Positions 25,997-33,976 of a stretch of 41,565 nt of DNA are shown here, piece after piece; within the stretch, counting starts at the first letter, position 1; each line of letters begins with the position of its first letter. This DNA comes from an uncultured Clostridia bacterium (GTDB lineage: Bacteria; Bacillota; Clostridia; Christensenellales; UBA1242), in NCBI GenBank assembly GCA_944384465.1, contig CALWTK010000008.1, positions 1 through 41,565 on the forward strand, in the 5' to 3' direction. Position numbers and translations under genes: made by a program. The notes beneath the pieces are model-generated. The model ran no database searches. It had not been told where the DNA came from and worked only from the letters and a program-made list of their open reading frames with translations.

Positions 25997-26114
25997 CGCA
26001 AGCGGATCAACCACCTTTTATCATCGTTTTGCTAATTGCAAAACTCAACTTACAGGTGTTGCCCCGCTTATATATGAGAAGACACCAAATGGTTTCTTCT
26101 CATGACTCATCTTC
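25997..26114 (+). repeat. Tandem structured element, copy 2
   Basis: Same fold, displaced by 117 bp. P1: AAGCGG 26000-26005 with CCGCTT 26064-26069. P2: CAAC-c-ACCT 26008-26016 with AGGTGTTG 26054-26061 (one bulged C). P3: GTTTTGC 26026-26032 with GCAAAAC 26038-26044, loop TAATT. P4: ATGAGAAGA 26074-26082 with TCTTCTCAT 26095-26103, inner ACC/GGT and AAAT loop. At least five pairs differ from copy 1 by compensatory double changes. From 26115 to rpsG the 176 bp are AT-rich, with no convincing promoter or terminator. Confidence 0.8.
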
Positions 26115-26290
26115 CTTTTAATAGGTTTATATTTAAAATTAAAAATCTTTTACGTTTGAGTTTTATTTTAATTGAATATAAAACAACAATGATAATATGA
26201 ATTTTAAAGAAAGGAATAAATAGAAGATAAAAAAATTATTTTGTAGTTTCAAAATTTTAATTTAAATAATAAATATATAAGGAGAAAATT

Positions 26291-26761
26291 ATGTCAAGAA
26301 GAAATGCGGCTGTTAAAAGAGAAGTTTTGCCAGACCCATTGTATAATTCAACTATGGTTACTAAACTTGTAAACCAAGTTATGTTGGATGGCAAAAAAGG
26401 TATCGCTCAATCTATAGTTTATAGCGCAATGAAGGCTGCTAGCGAAAAGTTAAATGATGAACCGCTCAATGTTTTAGTTGCTGCAATTGAAAACATCAAA
26501 CCTAAACTTGAGACTAAAGCTAGGCGTGTAGGTGGAGCTAACTATCAAGTTCCTATTGAAGTTAGTGCTGACAGACAACAGACACTTGCTATTCGTTGGC
26601 TAGTAATGTGTGCTCGTAAACGCAATGAGCGTGGCATGGAAGCGAAACTTGCTGCTGAAATCGTTGATGCTTTCAATCAAGCAGGTGGCGCTATCAAGAA
26701 GAGAGACGATATGCATAGACAGGCTGAAGCTAACAAAGCTTTTGCTCACTATCGTTGGTAA
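26291..26761 (+). CDS. rpsG: 30S ribosomal protein S7
   Basis: 156 aa. MSRRNAAVKREVLPDPLYNS, KPKLETKARRVGGANYQVPIEV (in parts) and a final DDMHRQAEANKAFAHYRW are S7 signatures. S7 organises the 30S head and in E. coli represses the str operon. The 410-bp gap from rpsL is much larger than the usual few dozen bases and holds the tandem elements. Ribosome binding site AAGGAG. Confidence 0.98.
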   Translation: MSRRNAAVKREVLPDPLYNSTMVTKLVNQVMLDGKKGIAQSIVYSAMKAASEKLNDEPLNVLVAAIENIKPKLETKARRVGGANYQVPIEVSADRQQTLAIRWLVMCARKRNERGMEAKLAAEIVDAFNQAGGAIKKRDDMHRQAEANKAFAHYRW

Positions 26762-26773
26762 TTAGGGGGTATT

Positions 26774-28855
26774 ATGGCGAGACAAGTTCCGTTAGAAAAA
26801 ATTAGAAATATAGGTATCATGGCACACATTGATACTGGTAAAACAACAACAACTGAACGTATATTGTTCTACACTGGTGTTAATCACAAAATAGGTGAAG
26901 TGCATGATGGTGAAGCAACTATGGACTGGATGGTACAGGAACAAGAACGTGGTATAACTATCACATCTGCTTGTACCACTTGCAAATGGCAAGATTGCAC
27001 TATCAACATCATTGATACTCCAGGACACGTAGATTTCACAGTTGAAGTTGAGCGTTCATTGAAGGTTTTGGACGGCGCTATTGCATTGTTCAGTGCGCGT
27101 AATGGTGTTCAAGCACAGAGTGAAAATGTATGGCGTCAAGCATCTAAATTTAAAGTTCCAAGAATGTGCTTCATAAACAAAATGGATATTAATGATGCAA
27201 ATTTCTTGAAAGCAGTGGATAGTATTAGGACAAATCTTGGAGCAAATGCTGTTCCTCTTCAATTACCTATTGGAGAAGCAGAAACTTTTAGAGGTGTCGT
27301 AGACTTAATAAAGATGAAAGCATATGTTTTCTATGATGATCTTGGAAAAGATGTTAGAGAAGAAGAGATCCCAGCAGATATGCTCAGTCAATGTCAAGAA
27401 TATAGACAAAAGATGATCGAGTCTGTCGCTGAAACTGATGATGCTTTGTTGGATAAATTCTTCATGGGAGAAGAATTGACCATTGATGAAATCAAACGTG
27501 GCATTAGAAAAGCGACTTGTTCACTTAAAATCTTTCCTGTGCTATGTGGCACGGCAGCAAGAAATAAAGGTATACAAGAATTGCTTGATGCAATTGTTGA
27601 TTATATGCCAAGCCCAATTGATGTTCCACCTATTAAGGGTACTACACCAGATGGTGAAGTAGTTGAACGTAACAATGATGATAGTGAACCATTCGCTGCC
27701 CTTGCGTTTAAGATTGCTACAGACCCATATGTTGGTCGTATAACATTTATTCGTGTTTATAGCGGAAAATTATCAGCTGGTAGTTATGTGTTGAATGCAA
27801 CTAAAGATAAAAAAGAAAGAATAGGACGTCTACTTCATATGCATGCTAATAATAGAACCGATATAGACGAAGTGTTGGCAGGGGATATTTGTGCTGTGGT
27901 AGGACTAAAAAATACAGGTACAGGCGACACGCTTTGTGATGAAAATCATCCTATCAAATTGGAAGAGATGGAATTCATGGAACCAGTTATTCAACAAGCA
28001 ATCGAGCCAAAAGATAAGCAAGCGCAAGAAAAACTTGCCATTGCTCTTCAAAAATTGATGGAAGAAGACCCAACATTCAAATCTTATACAGATCAACAGA
28101 CAGGGCAAACAATTATTGCAGGTATGGGAGAATTGCACCTTGAAATATTGGTAGATAGAATGAAACTGGAATTCGGTGTAGAAGTTAGCGTTGGTAAACC
28201 GCAAGTTGCATATAAAGAAACTATCCGCAAAGCTGTTGAAGCAGAAGGTAAATATATCAAGCAATCTGGTGGACGTGGTCAATACGGTCACTGTAAAATC
28301 AAGATGGAGCCACTTGAAAGAGATAAAGGTTACATCTTCGAAAGCGTTATCGTCGGTGGTGCTATTCCAAAAGAGTTCATTTCACCAATTGACGCAGGTA
28401 TACAAGAAGCTAAAAAATCAGGCGTGCTTGCTGGATATGAGACTGTTGACTTTAAGGTCACTTTGTATGATGGTTCATACCATGATGTGGACTCTAGTGA
28501 AATGGCGTTCAAGATCGCTGGTTCTATGGCGTTTAAAGAAGGTATGAAAAAGGCAGATCCAGTCTTGCTAGAACCTATTATGAAAGTTGAAGTTGTGACT
28601 CCGGATGATTATCTAGGAGCAGTAATGGGCGGACTTACTTCTCGTCGTGGTGTGCTGACTGGTACTGAAGCAAAATTCGGTGGTCAAGTAATTCACGCAG
28701 AAGTTCCTCTATCTGAAATGTTTGGTTATTCTACAGATTTAAGAGGTTCTACCCAAGGAAGAGGACAATTCACTATGGTTCCTGACCATTATGCTGAATG
28801 TCCTAAAAATATCTCTGACAAAATCATTGGAGATAGAAAAAAATTAGCTGAATAA
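26774..28855 (+). CDS. fusA: Elongation factor G
   Basis: 693-aa translocation GTPase. G1 [18 protein letters not shown]2 RGITITSA, G3 DTPGHVDF, G4 NKMD. Domains II-V follow; [15 protein letters not shown] (about 494-508) opens domain IV, whose tip reaches the decoding centre, and [10 protein letters not shown] lies in domain V. Normal length with no gap. Starts 12 bp after rpsG behind TAGGGGG. Confidence 0.99.
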   Translation: MARQVPLEKIRNIGIMAHIDTGKTTTTERILFYTGVNHKIGEVHDGEATMDWMVQEQERGITITSACTTCKWQDCTINIIDTPGHVDFTVEVERSLKVLDGAIALFSARNGVQAQSENVWRQASKFKVPRMCFINKMDINDANFLKAVDSIRTNLGANAVPLQLPIGEAETFRGVVDLIKMKAYVFYDDLGKDVREEEIPADMLSQCQEYRQKMIESVAETDDALLDKFFMGEELTIDEIKRGIRKATCSLKIFPVLCGTAARNKGIQELLDAIVDYMPSPIDVPPIKGTTPDGEVVERNNDDSEPFAALAFKIATDPYVGRITFIRVYSGKLSAGSYVLNATKDKKERIGRLLHMHANNRTDIDEVLAGDICAVVGLKNTGTGDTLCDENHPIKLEEMEFMEPVIQQAIEPKDKQAQEKLAIALQKLMEEDPTFKSYTDQQTGQTIIAGMGELHLEILVDRMKLEFGVEVSVGKPQVAYKETIRKAVEAEGKYIKQSGGRGQYGHCKIKMEPLERDKGYIFESVIVGGAIPKEFISPIDAGIQEAKKSGVLAGYETVDFKVTLYDGSYHDVDSSEMAFKIAGSMAFKEGMKKADPVLLEPIMKVEVVTPDDYLGAVMGGLTSRRGVLTGTEAKFGGQVIHAEVPLSEMFGYSTDLRGSTQGRGQFTMVPDHYAECPKNISDKIIGDRKKLAE

Positions 28856-28879
28856 ATTGAAAAACAATATTAATTTTGC

Positions 28880-28909
28880 TTGACTTTGTATATAATTTTA
28901 AAGTAAAAT
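28880..28909 (+). promoter_or_regulatory. Probable promoter of tuf
   Basis: TTGACT (28880-28885) and TAAAAT (28904-28909) with an 18-bp spacer lie in the 86-bp fusA-tuf gap; a TATAAT at 28890-28895 has no well-placed -35. It would add to readthrough from the str promoter. Confidence 0.55.
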
Positions 28910-28941
28910 AAAAAAGTATAATTATAAAGGAGAATTAAATT

Positions 28942-30144
28942 ATGGCAAAAGCTAAATTTGATAGAACCAAACCACACGTTAATATCGGTACAATTGGTCA
29001 CGTTGACCATGGTAAAACTACTTTGACCGCTGCTATTACAATGGTTTTGGCTGCAAAAGGTCTTTCTGAAAAGAGAAGTTATGACCAAATCGATAATACC
29101 CCAGAAGAAAAAGCTCGTGGTATTACAATTAATACATCACACGTTGAATATGAGACTGCAAAACGTCACTATGCACACGTAGACTGCCCAGGACACGCTG
29201 ACTATGTTAAAAACATGATCACTGGTGCTGCTCAAATGGATGGTGCTATTCTTGTCGTTGCTGCAACTGATGGTCCAATGCCACAAACTAAAGAACACAT
29301 CTTGCTTGCTCGTCAAGTAGGCGTACCTTACATTGTAGTATTTATGAACAAAACTGACCAAGTTGACGATCCTGAAATCCTTGATTTGGTTGAAATGGAA
29401 ATCCGTGATTTGCTTTCTTCGTATGGTTTCCCTGGAGATACTACCCCTATCATTAAAGGTAGTGCTTTGAAAGCTTTGGAAGCTGCATCTGCAGGTAATG
29501 CTGACGCTCCAGAATGCAAATGCATTATGGAACTTATGGATGCTGTTGATAACTACATCCCAGATCCTGTTCGTGATACTGATAAACCATTCTTGATGCC
29601 TGTTGAAGACGTATTCTCTATTACTGGTCGTGGTACAGTTGCTACTGGTAGAGTAGAACGTGGTATTGTTAGACTTAATGAAGAAGTTGAATTAGTTGGT
29701 ATCAAACCTACACGTAAAGTTGTAGTTACTGGTATCGAAATGTTCAGAAAGTCTCTTGACGAAGCTCGTTCAGGGGATAACGCAGGCTTGTTGCTTCGTG
29801 GTATTCAAAGAACTGAAATTGAACGTGGTCAAGTATTGGCTAAAACAGGTTCAATCACACCTCATACAAAATTCAAAGCAGAAGTTTACGTTTTGAAGAA
29901 AGAAGAAGGTGGCCGTCATACTCCATTCTTCAATGGTTATCGTCCACAATTCTATGTTCGTACAACAGATATCACAGGTTCTATTAAACTTCCTGATGGA
30001 GTTGAAATGGTTATGCCTGGTGATAACATCTCTATGGAAATCGAACTTATCCACCCAATCGCTATTGAAAAAGGTATGAGATTCGCTATCCGTGAAGGTG
30101 GTAGAACTGTTGGTTCTGGTGTTGTATCAGAAATCATTGCTTAA
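28942..30144 (+). CDS. tuf: Elongation factor Tu
   Basis: 400 aa. G1 [11 protein letters not shown]2 [13 protein letters not shown]3 [13 protein letters not shown]4 NKTD (NKCD is the commoner form), then domain [20 protein letters not shown] and domain III with [24 protein letters not shown] (in parts). It delivers aminoacyl-tRNA to the ribosome. AAGGAG precedes the ATG and a terminator follows. Confidence 0.99.
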   Translation: MAKAKFDRTKPHVNIGTIGHVDHGKTTLTAAITMVLAAKGLSEKRSYDQIDNTPEEKARGITINTSHVEYETAKRHYAHVDCPGHADYVKNMITGAAQMDGAILVVAATDGPMPQTKEHILLARQVGVPYIVVFMNKTDQVDDPEILDLVEMEIRDLLSSYGFPGDTTPIIKGSALKALEAASAGNADAPECKCIMELMDAVDNYIPDPVRDTDKPFLMPVEDVFSITGRGTVATGRVERGIVRLNEEVELVGIKPTRKVVVTGIEMFRKSLDEARSGDNAGLLLRGIQRTEIERGQVLAKTGSITPHTKFKAEVYVLKKEEGGRHTPFFNGYRPQFYVRTTDITGSIKLPDGVEMVMPGDNISMEIELIHPIAIEKGMRFAIREGGRTVGSGVVSEIIA

Positions 30145-30153
30145 TAAATTATG

Positions 30154-30181
30154 AAAATCTCGCGTTTGCGAGGTTTTTTTT
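30154..30181 (+). terminator. Terminator of tuf / str operon
   Basis: AAAATCTCGC (30154-30163) pairs with GCGAGGTTTT (30168-30177) around GTTT (one T-G pair), embedded in a seven-T run. A strong, compact terminator. Confidence 0.93.
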
Positions 30182-30229
30182 ATTTTAATATAATATCGTG
30201 AATTTTTTATCTAAAATTTTATTTATTTC

Positions 30230-30258
30230 TTGACTTTTAAAGTATTTATATTTATCAT
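30230..30258 (+). promoter_or_regulatory. Promoter of the trpS attenuator transcript
   Basis: TTGACT (30230-30235) and TATCAT (30253-30258), 17-bp spacer. The predicted start falls at about 30264-30266, on the ATG of the leader peptide. Confidence 0.8.
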
Positions 30259-30264
30259 ATTAAT

Positions 30265-30312
30265 ATGAATACAATAATGAACAAAAACTTTTGGTACTGG
30301 CGTAACATATAA
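30265..30312 (+). CDS. Trp-codon leader peptide of trpS
   Basis: A 15-codon frame MNTIMNKNFWYWRNI, or 11 codons from the internal ATG at 30277, with two tryptophan codons at 30292-30294 and 30298-30300 separated by one Tyr. The stop lies within attenuator region 1. There is no Shine-Dalgarno; the mRNA probably starts at the first ATG. Two Trp codons in such a short frame directly before a tryptophanyl-tRNA synthetase gene point to ribosome-stalling control, like trpL of E. coli. Confidence 0.75.
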   Translation: MNTIMNKNFWYWRNI

Positions 30313-30414
30313 ATCTGCTATATGTTTCAGTTTTTGTTTGTTTTATAAATTATTATTTTGATAACTTTTTGAAATACTGTCATATAGCATTTTTGATAGT
30401 ATTTTTATTTTTTT
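30304..30414 (+). promoter_or_regulatory. Ribosome-mediated tryptophan attenuator of trpS
   Basis: Region 1 AACATATA (30304-30311) pairs with TATATGTT (30319-30326). Region 2 TGCTATATG (30316-30324) is instead a perfect 9-bp partner of region 3 CATATAGCA (30381-30389), extended by CAGT (30328-30331) with ACTG (30376-30379). Region 3-4 is the terminator below. A ribosome stalled on the Trp codons would cover region 1, free region 2 for region 3 and prevent termination; one reaching the stop would allow termination. No T-box signature is present. The ORF start at 30277-30289 can also pair with 30329-30341 over 13 bp. Confidence 0.78.
30372..30414 (+). terminator. Attenuator terminator before trpS
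   Basis: AAATACTGTCA (30372-30382) pairs with TGATAGTATTT (30394-30404; one G-U) and is followed by TTATTTTTTT. It lies 80 bp upstream of the trpS start and no complete gene precedes it, which fits a conditional terminator. Confidence 0.82.
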
Positions 30415-30494
30415 AATAATATAGATTTTAAATGTTTTAATTATTATATTTGCAAATAAATTTGATTTTAGATATTATATTTAAGGAGATTATT

Positions 30495-31538
30495 ATGAAA
30501 GATATCATTTTGACAGGAGATAGACCGACTGGTAAATTACATTTGGGGCACTATGTAGGGAGTCTAAAGAGTAGATTGGAGTTGCAAGCAAAAGGCGGAT
30601 ACGAAAATTTTTATATCATGCTCGCAGATGCGCAAGCATTGACTGACAATTTCGGCAATGTACAAAAAGTGAAGGATAATGTCGTGCAAGTGATGCTTGA
30701 TTATCTAGCAGTGGGACTAGATCCAAACAAAGTCACATTTTTTATTCAAAGCGAAGTGAGCGAACTGACCGAATTTACTTTTTATTATATGAACCTTGTA
30801 ACTTTGGCAAGACTAGAGCGAAACCCAACCGTAAAAGAAGAACTGAAAAGCAAAGAATTTAAGAATAACATTCCTATGGGTTTTTTGACATATCCTGTGA
30901 GTCAAACGGCGGACATAACTGCTTTTAATGCCACTATTGTCCCTGTAGGCGATGACCAATTACCTATGATAGAACAAGCGAGAGAGGTAGTTCGTTCGTT
31001 CAACAATTTGTACGGTGAGACTCTTGTAGAGCCAAAAGCAGTTTTGCCTAAAGATGAAAATTGTTATCGTTTAGTGGGAATAGACGGGAAAGCAAAGATG
31101 AGCAAAAGTCTAGGTAACTGCATTTATTTGTCTGACGAACCAGAAGAGATAAAAGCAAAAGTATTTTCAATGTATACAGACCCAGATCATGTGCATGTAG
31201 AAGATCCCGGCAAAATTGAAGGGAATGTCGTGTTCACATATCTTGATGTGTTTTCTAAACCTGAAGATTTTGAAAAGTACCTGCCAGAATATAAAAACAT
31301 GGATGAATTAAAAGCTCATTACAAACGTGGCGGACTTGGAGATATGAAAATTAAAAAATTTTTGAACAACATCATGCAAGATTTGATTAAGCCTATACGC
31401 GAGAGAAGAAAAGAATTAGAAAAGGACACTGATAAAATTTTTGATATTTTAAGAGACGGGACAAAAAAAGCAAGAGAAGTTGCCTTCAAGAATCTAATTA
31501 AATTAAAAACAAATATGGGAATTAATTATTTCAATTAA
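30495..31538 (+). CDS. trpS: Tryptophanyl-tRNA synthetase
   Basis: 347-aa class Ic synthetase charging tRNA-Trp. GDRPTGKLHLGHYVGSL holds the HIGH-type HLGH at 16-19; YPVSQTADI (133-141) includes the Asp expected to read the indole NH; VPVGDDQ at 149-155; KMSKS at 201-205. ATG 30495 was chosen for its AAGGAG and the family start; the frame stays open upstream through the leader. Expression is probably controlled by the upstream attenuator. Confidence 0.97.
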   Translation: MKDIILTGDRPTGKLHLGHYVGSLKSRLELQAKGGYENFYIMLADAQALTDNFGNVQKVKDNVVQVMLDYLAVGLDPNKVTFFIQSEVSELTEFTFYYMNLVTLARLERNPTVKEELKSKEFKNNIPMGFLTYPVSQTADITAFNATIVPVGDDQLPMIEQAREVVRSFNNLYGETLVEPKAVLPKDENCYRLVGIDGKAKMSKSLGNCIYLSDEPEEIKAKVFSMYTDPDHVHVEDPGKIEGNVVFTYLDVFSKPEDFEKYLPEYKNMDELKAHYKRGGLGDMKIKKFLNNIMQDLIKPIRERRKELEKDTDKIFDILRDGTKKAREVAFKNLIKLKTNMGINYFN

Positions 31539-31574
31539 TTCCTTCTTTATATTGATTTTATGAATTGAATTTTG

Positions 31575-31603
31575 TTTACTTTTCAAATCTATTTTGATAA
31601 AAT
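31575..31603 (+). promoter_or_regulatory. Promoter of the YcxB-like gene
   Basis: TTTACT (31575-31580) and TAAAAT (31598-31603), 17-bp spacer. The ATG begins 7 nt after the last base of the -10, implying a leaderless mRNA. Confidence 0.75.
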
Positions 31604-31609
31604 ATTTAT

Positions 31610-32167
31610 ATGGGTGAATGTGATTACAAATATGAATTAGAAGATAATTTGGCTGCATCAAAATATTTGTTTAAAATAAAGAACAAAAGAAAGACCAACA
31701 TTGTCACATTATTGGTTGTTGTCATCACTATTTTTGGTGTAATGGTATCAATAGGTGCAATAATACAAAGAAACAACAATTGGACAATAGGTATTGCAAG
31801 CATCTTGTTGATAGTCGCATATTTTTTGGTGGATAAGATCGCATTGTGGTCAGCCTTAAAGAAGCAAAAAAATTATTTTCTCACATCTGATTTAAGCAAG
31901 GTCACAAAAGTAAAAGTGCTTTACGACAAGGATACAATTACTGAAACCTTTTTCATCAAAGAACAAATTTTAGGGACAAATTTTTATTCAGTCAATGATT
32001 TGACAAGCATAAAAATAGAAAAAGATTATATATTTTTAGTTTTCAAAGAAGAATACGTTTTACTTCTAAAGAAACAATGCATGTCTAATAAAAGTTATTT
32101 AGCTTTTATAAATTTGAAAGAAATTTTAGTAGAAAAAAACAAAAAAGTCAAAAAAAAGAAAAAATAA
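31610..32167 (+). CDS. YcxB-like two-helix membrane protein
   Basis: 185 aa. Two membrane helices (about 33-54, IVTLLVVVITIFGVMVSIGA, and 61-78) and a C-terminal soluble part in which YDKDTITETFF, FYSVNDLTSIKIEKDYIFLVF (in parts) and LLKKQ resemble the YcxB domain (PH-like fold). Function unknown. The very end is poly-Lys (KKVKKKKK). No ribosome binding site precedes the ATG. Confidence 0.68.
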   Translation: MGECDYKYELEDNLAASKYLFKIKNKRKTNIVTLLVVVITIFGVMVSIGAIIQRNNNWTIGIASILLIVAYFLVDKIALWSALKKQKNYFLTSDLSKVTKVKVLYDKDTITETFFIKEQILGTNFYSVNDLTSIKIEKDYIFLVFKEEYVLLLKKQCMSNKSYLAFINLKEILVEKNKKVKKKKK

Positions 32168-32187
32168 TTGACTTTTTTATTTTTTTT
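32141..32187 (+). terminator. Terminator overlapping the YcxB-like gene end
   Basis: AAAAAAGTCAA (32141-32151, in the coding end) pairs with TTGACTTTTTT (32168-32178), followed by ATTTTTTTT. The stop codon lies in the loop. The TTGACT of the right arm is also the -35 box of the next promoter. Confidence 0.72.
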
Positions 32188-32196
32188 GCACATAAT
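32168..32196 (+). promoter_or_regulatory. Promoter of the acyltransferase gene
   Basis: TTGACT (32168-32173) and CATAAT (32191-32196), 17-bp spacer. The short leader contains an ACTAAC/GTTAGT hairpin (32204-32209 with 32219-32224) just before the ribosome binding site. Confidence 0.68.
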
Positions 32197-32240
32197 TCTT
32201 ATAACTAACGTTTTCTTAGTTAGTGATAAAAGGGGGTAAA

Positions 32241-33875
32241 ATGACAAAAGAAATCGTTGATGAACAACCGGTTCAAACTCAAACTGTTCAAACTGTTGTT
32301 CAAAAGAAGGAGAAAAATCACGCAATAGAATTTTGGCGCTTTTTCTTCGCAATTGCAATTGTCGGTTATCACATCGGTACGATTCTAGCTCCTAGAGCAA
32401 TGGCTGGGATCATAGAAGCTGCTGATTGGATGGCTGGCGCAGGCGAAATACTTTTTGTATTCACCTTGACTGCAGGTTATTTCTTGGTTAAGCATTTCAA
32501 GAGATTGCAGGCCAATCCTGAATATGCTGCAAGGAGTGCTAGCAGTCGTTCTTGGGAATATCTATGGGGTAGAATCAAAGCATTACTTCCAGTTTTAGCA
32601 TTGGGAATTTTGCTTGGGGTTATATCTGTAGCAATATTCCAAGGCAGTTCATTCGCATATGCTATAAATTCTGTATTTAATGGCTTATGGGAATTTTTAG
32701 GCTTGTATTCTGCAGGTTATCCAGCAGCATATAGTCAAGCAAACGGAGCAATGTGGTTCATATCTGGATTACTTATTTGCTCTTACCTTATTTACTTCTT
32801 TATGTGCAAAAATGAAGATGTATTTGTAGGTTTCATCGCTCCAAGCATTTTCGTATTCCTTGGCGGATGGTGGGCTTGGAATGGTACTCGTGCTTCTCAA
32901 GCTGCATTCTCAACTTTTGGCGAACAATATTCTACAAACCCTGCTGTTACAGGTTCTGCTGTTAGCACAGGCGTTATTGGCTTCAACAATGGACTATTGT
33001 TCGTACTATTAGGTATGTGCGGTGGTGTAATCTTGTATTACGCTGTAGAAAAATTGAAGAAACTCAATTACGGTGTTACTGCAAAAGTTTTCTTGACTAT
33101 CTTATATCTAGTAGTCGCTGTATTGGTTGTAATGTTTACCATCAATCCAAACTGGCTTGCTGGTGCATACAACATCAATAATTCCGTAGCTACAGATACT
33201 GCTCCTTCAGTTGTAACTGGAAATTGGACATACAGAACAACTATTCACTTGCTTTGCATTTTGTTGGTTGGTCTAACACTATTGAACAAAGATTATATCA
33301 CTGGCTTGTTGAACAACAAATATACTGCTAAAGTATTAGATTATCTTGGCGGATCAGCTTTGTATATCTATATGTTGCACATGCCATTCATCTATTTCTA
33401 TGTTGAAATTAGAGGGACGAGTCCAGCCACTCCTTATTCTTGGGCAGAAGTATTCTGGGTAGTTACTGCAATATCAATTGTTTTAGGTTGTATTGTCAAA
33501 TTCTTGATGGATAAATTCGTCATCAGGAAAAATAATACAATCAGGACAGAAAAAGTTGCTATGGCTACAACTAATGGAGAGAGCGTTCCAGCTACAGTAG
33601 TTGACGAAGCTACAGTATCTGCTCCAGTAGAAACTGAAGAAGAACCAGAAGAGATAGAAGAAAAAGAACTTGCTCCAAAGAAGAAATCAAGTGCAAAATC
33701 AACATCTTCAAAATCAACTTCGACAAAGAAAACGACTAAGGCAGCATCAACAAAAGTTGCAACAAAATCAAGTGCTAGCACTTCAACAAGAGCGAAAGCG
33801 CCAGCAACCAAAAAGACTGCAACTCCAGCGAAATCAACTGCAGTAAAAAAGACAACAACTAAGAAAACAAAATAG
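32241..33875 (+). CDS. Acyltransferase-3 family membrane protein with H1-like tail
   Basis: 544 aa. IEFWRFFFAIAIVGYH (about 29-44) with its conserved His is the start motif of acyltransferase family 3 (OafA/YrhL type), which O-acylates cell-surface polymers. About ten membrane helices follow, with GAMWFISGLLI and GGSALYIYMLHMPFI near the end. The last ~116 residues are soluble: an acidic stretch (ETEEEPEEIEEKE), then about 65 residues of Lys/Ser/Thr/Ala (KSTSSKSTSTKKTTKAAS) resembling bacterial histone-H1 tails. ATG 32241 follows AAAGGGGG. The tail would face the cytoplasm if the helix count is even. Confidence 0.82.
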   Translation: MTKEIVDEQPVQTQTVQTVVQKKEKNHAIEFWRFFFAIAIVGYHIGTILAPRAMAGIIEAADWMAGAGEILFVFTLTAGYFLVKHFKRLQANPEYAARSASSRSWEYLWGRIKALLPVLALGILLGVISVAIFQGSSFAYAINSVFNGLWEFLGLYSAGYPAAYSQANGAMWFISGLLICSYLIYFFMCKNEDVFVGFIAPSIFVFLGGWWAWNGTRASQAAFSTFGEQYSTNPAVTGSAVSTGVIGFNNGLLFVLLGMCGGVILYYAVEKLKKLNYGVTAKVFLTILYLVVAVLVVMFTINPNWLAGAYNINNSVATDTAPSVVTGNWTYRTTIHLLCILLVGLTLLNKDYITGLLNNKYTAKVLDYLGGSALYIYMLHMPFIYFYVEIRGTSPATPYSWAEVFWVVTAISIVLGCIVKFLMDKFVIRKNNTIRTEKVAMATTNGESVPATVVDEATVSAPVETEEEPEEIEEKELAPKKKSSAKSTSSKSTSTKKTTKAASTKVATKSSASTSTRAKAPATKKTATPAKSTAVKKTTTKKTK

Positions 33876-33877
33876 TC

Positions 33878-33905
33878 AAAAAACTACGCTTGTGCGTAGT
33901 TTTTT
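33878..33905 (+). terminator. Terminator of the acyltransferase gene
   Basis: AAAAAACTACGC (33878-33889) pairs perfectly with GCGTAGTTTTTT (33894-33905) around TTGT. Palindromic enough to work in both directions. Confidence 0.93.
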
Positions 33906-33976
33906 GCTGCAATAAATCGTTTTTGTTGATTAATTTTGTCGAATTGTGTTATTATAAATTATATAAGGGGGAATAA

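Noticed and set aside
25881..26114. CRISPR array or integron attC sites
   Set aside because: Only two units with no spacers between them, and no GTTRRRY/RYYYAAC core sites with cassettes; no cas or integrase gene nearby.
25957..26114. Hammerhead-type ribozyme read on the minus strand (GATGAGTC...GAAAC...GTC)
   Set aside because: The core order resembles a hammerhead, but no stem II can form and the base before the cleavage position would be G, which is not allowed.
25756..26121. An open frame of about 120 codons in another frame crossing the end of rpsL and both tandem elements
   Set aside because: It overlaps rpsL, has no ribosome binding site and encodes the repeat twice in shifted context; the compensatory changes follow RNA or DNA pairing, not codons.
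30315..30494. T-box riboswitch upstream of trpS
   Set aside because: No T-box sequence (AGGGTGGNACCGCG-like) or specifier stem is present; the leader-peptide attenuator explains the region better.
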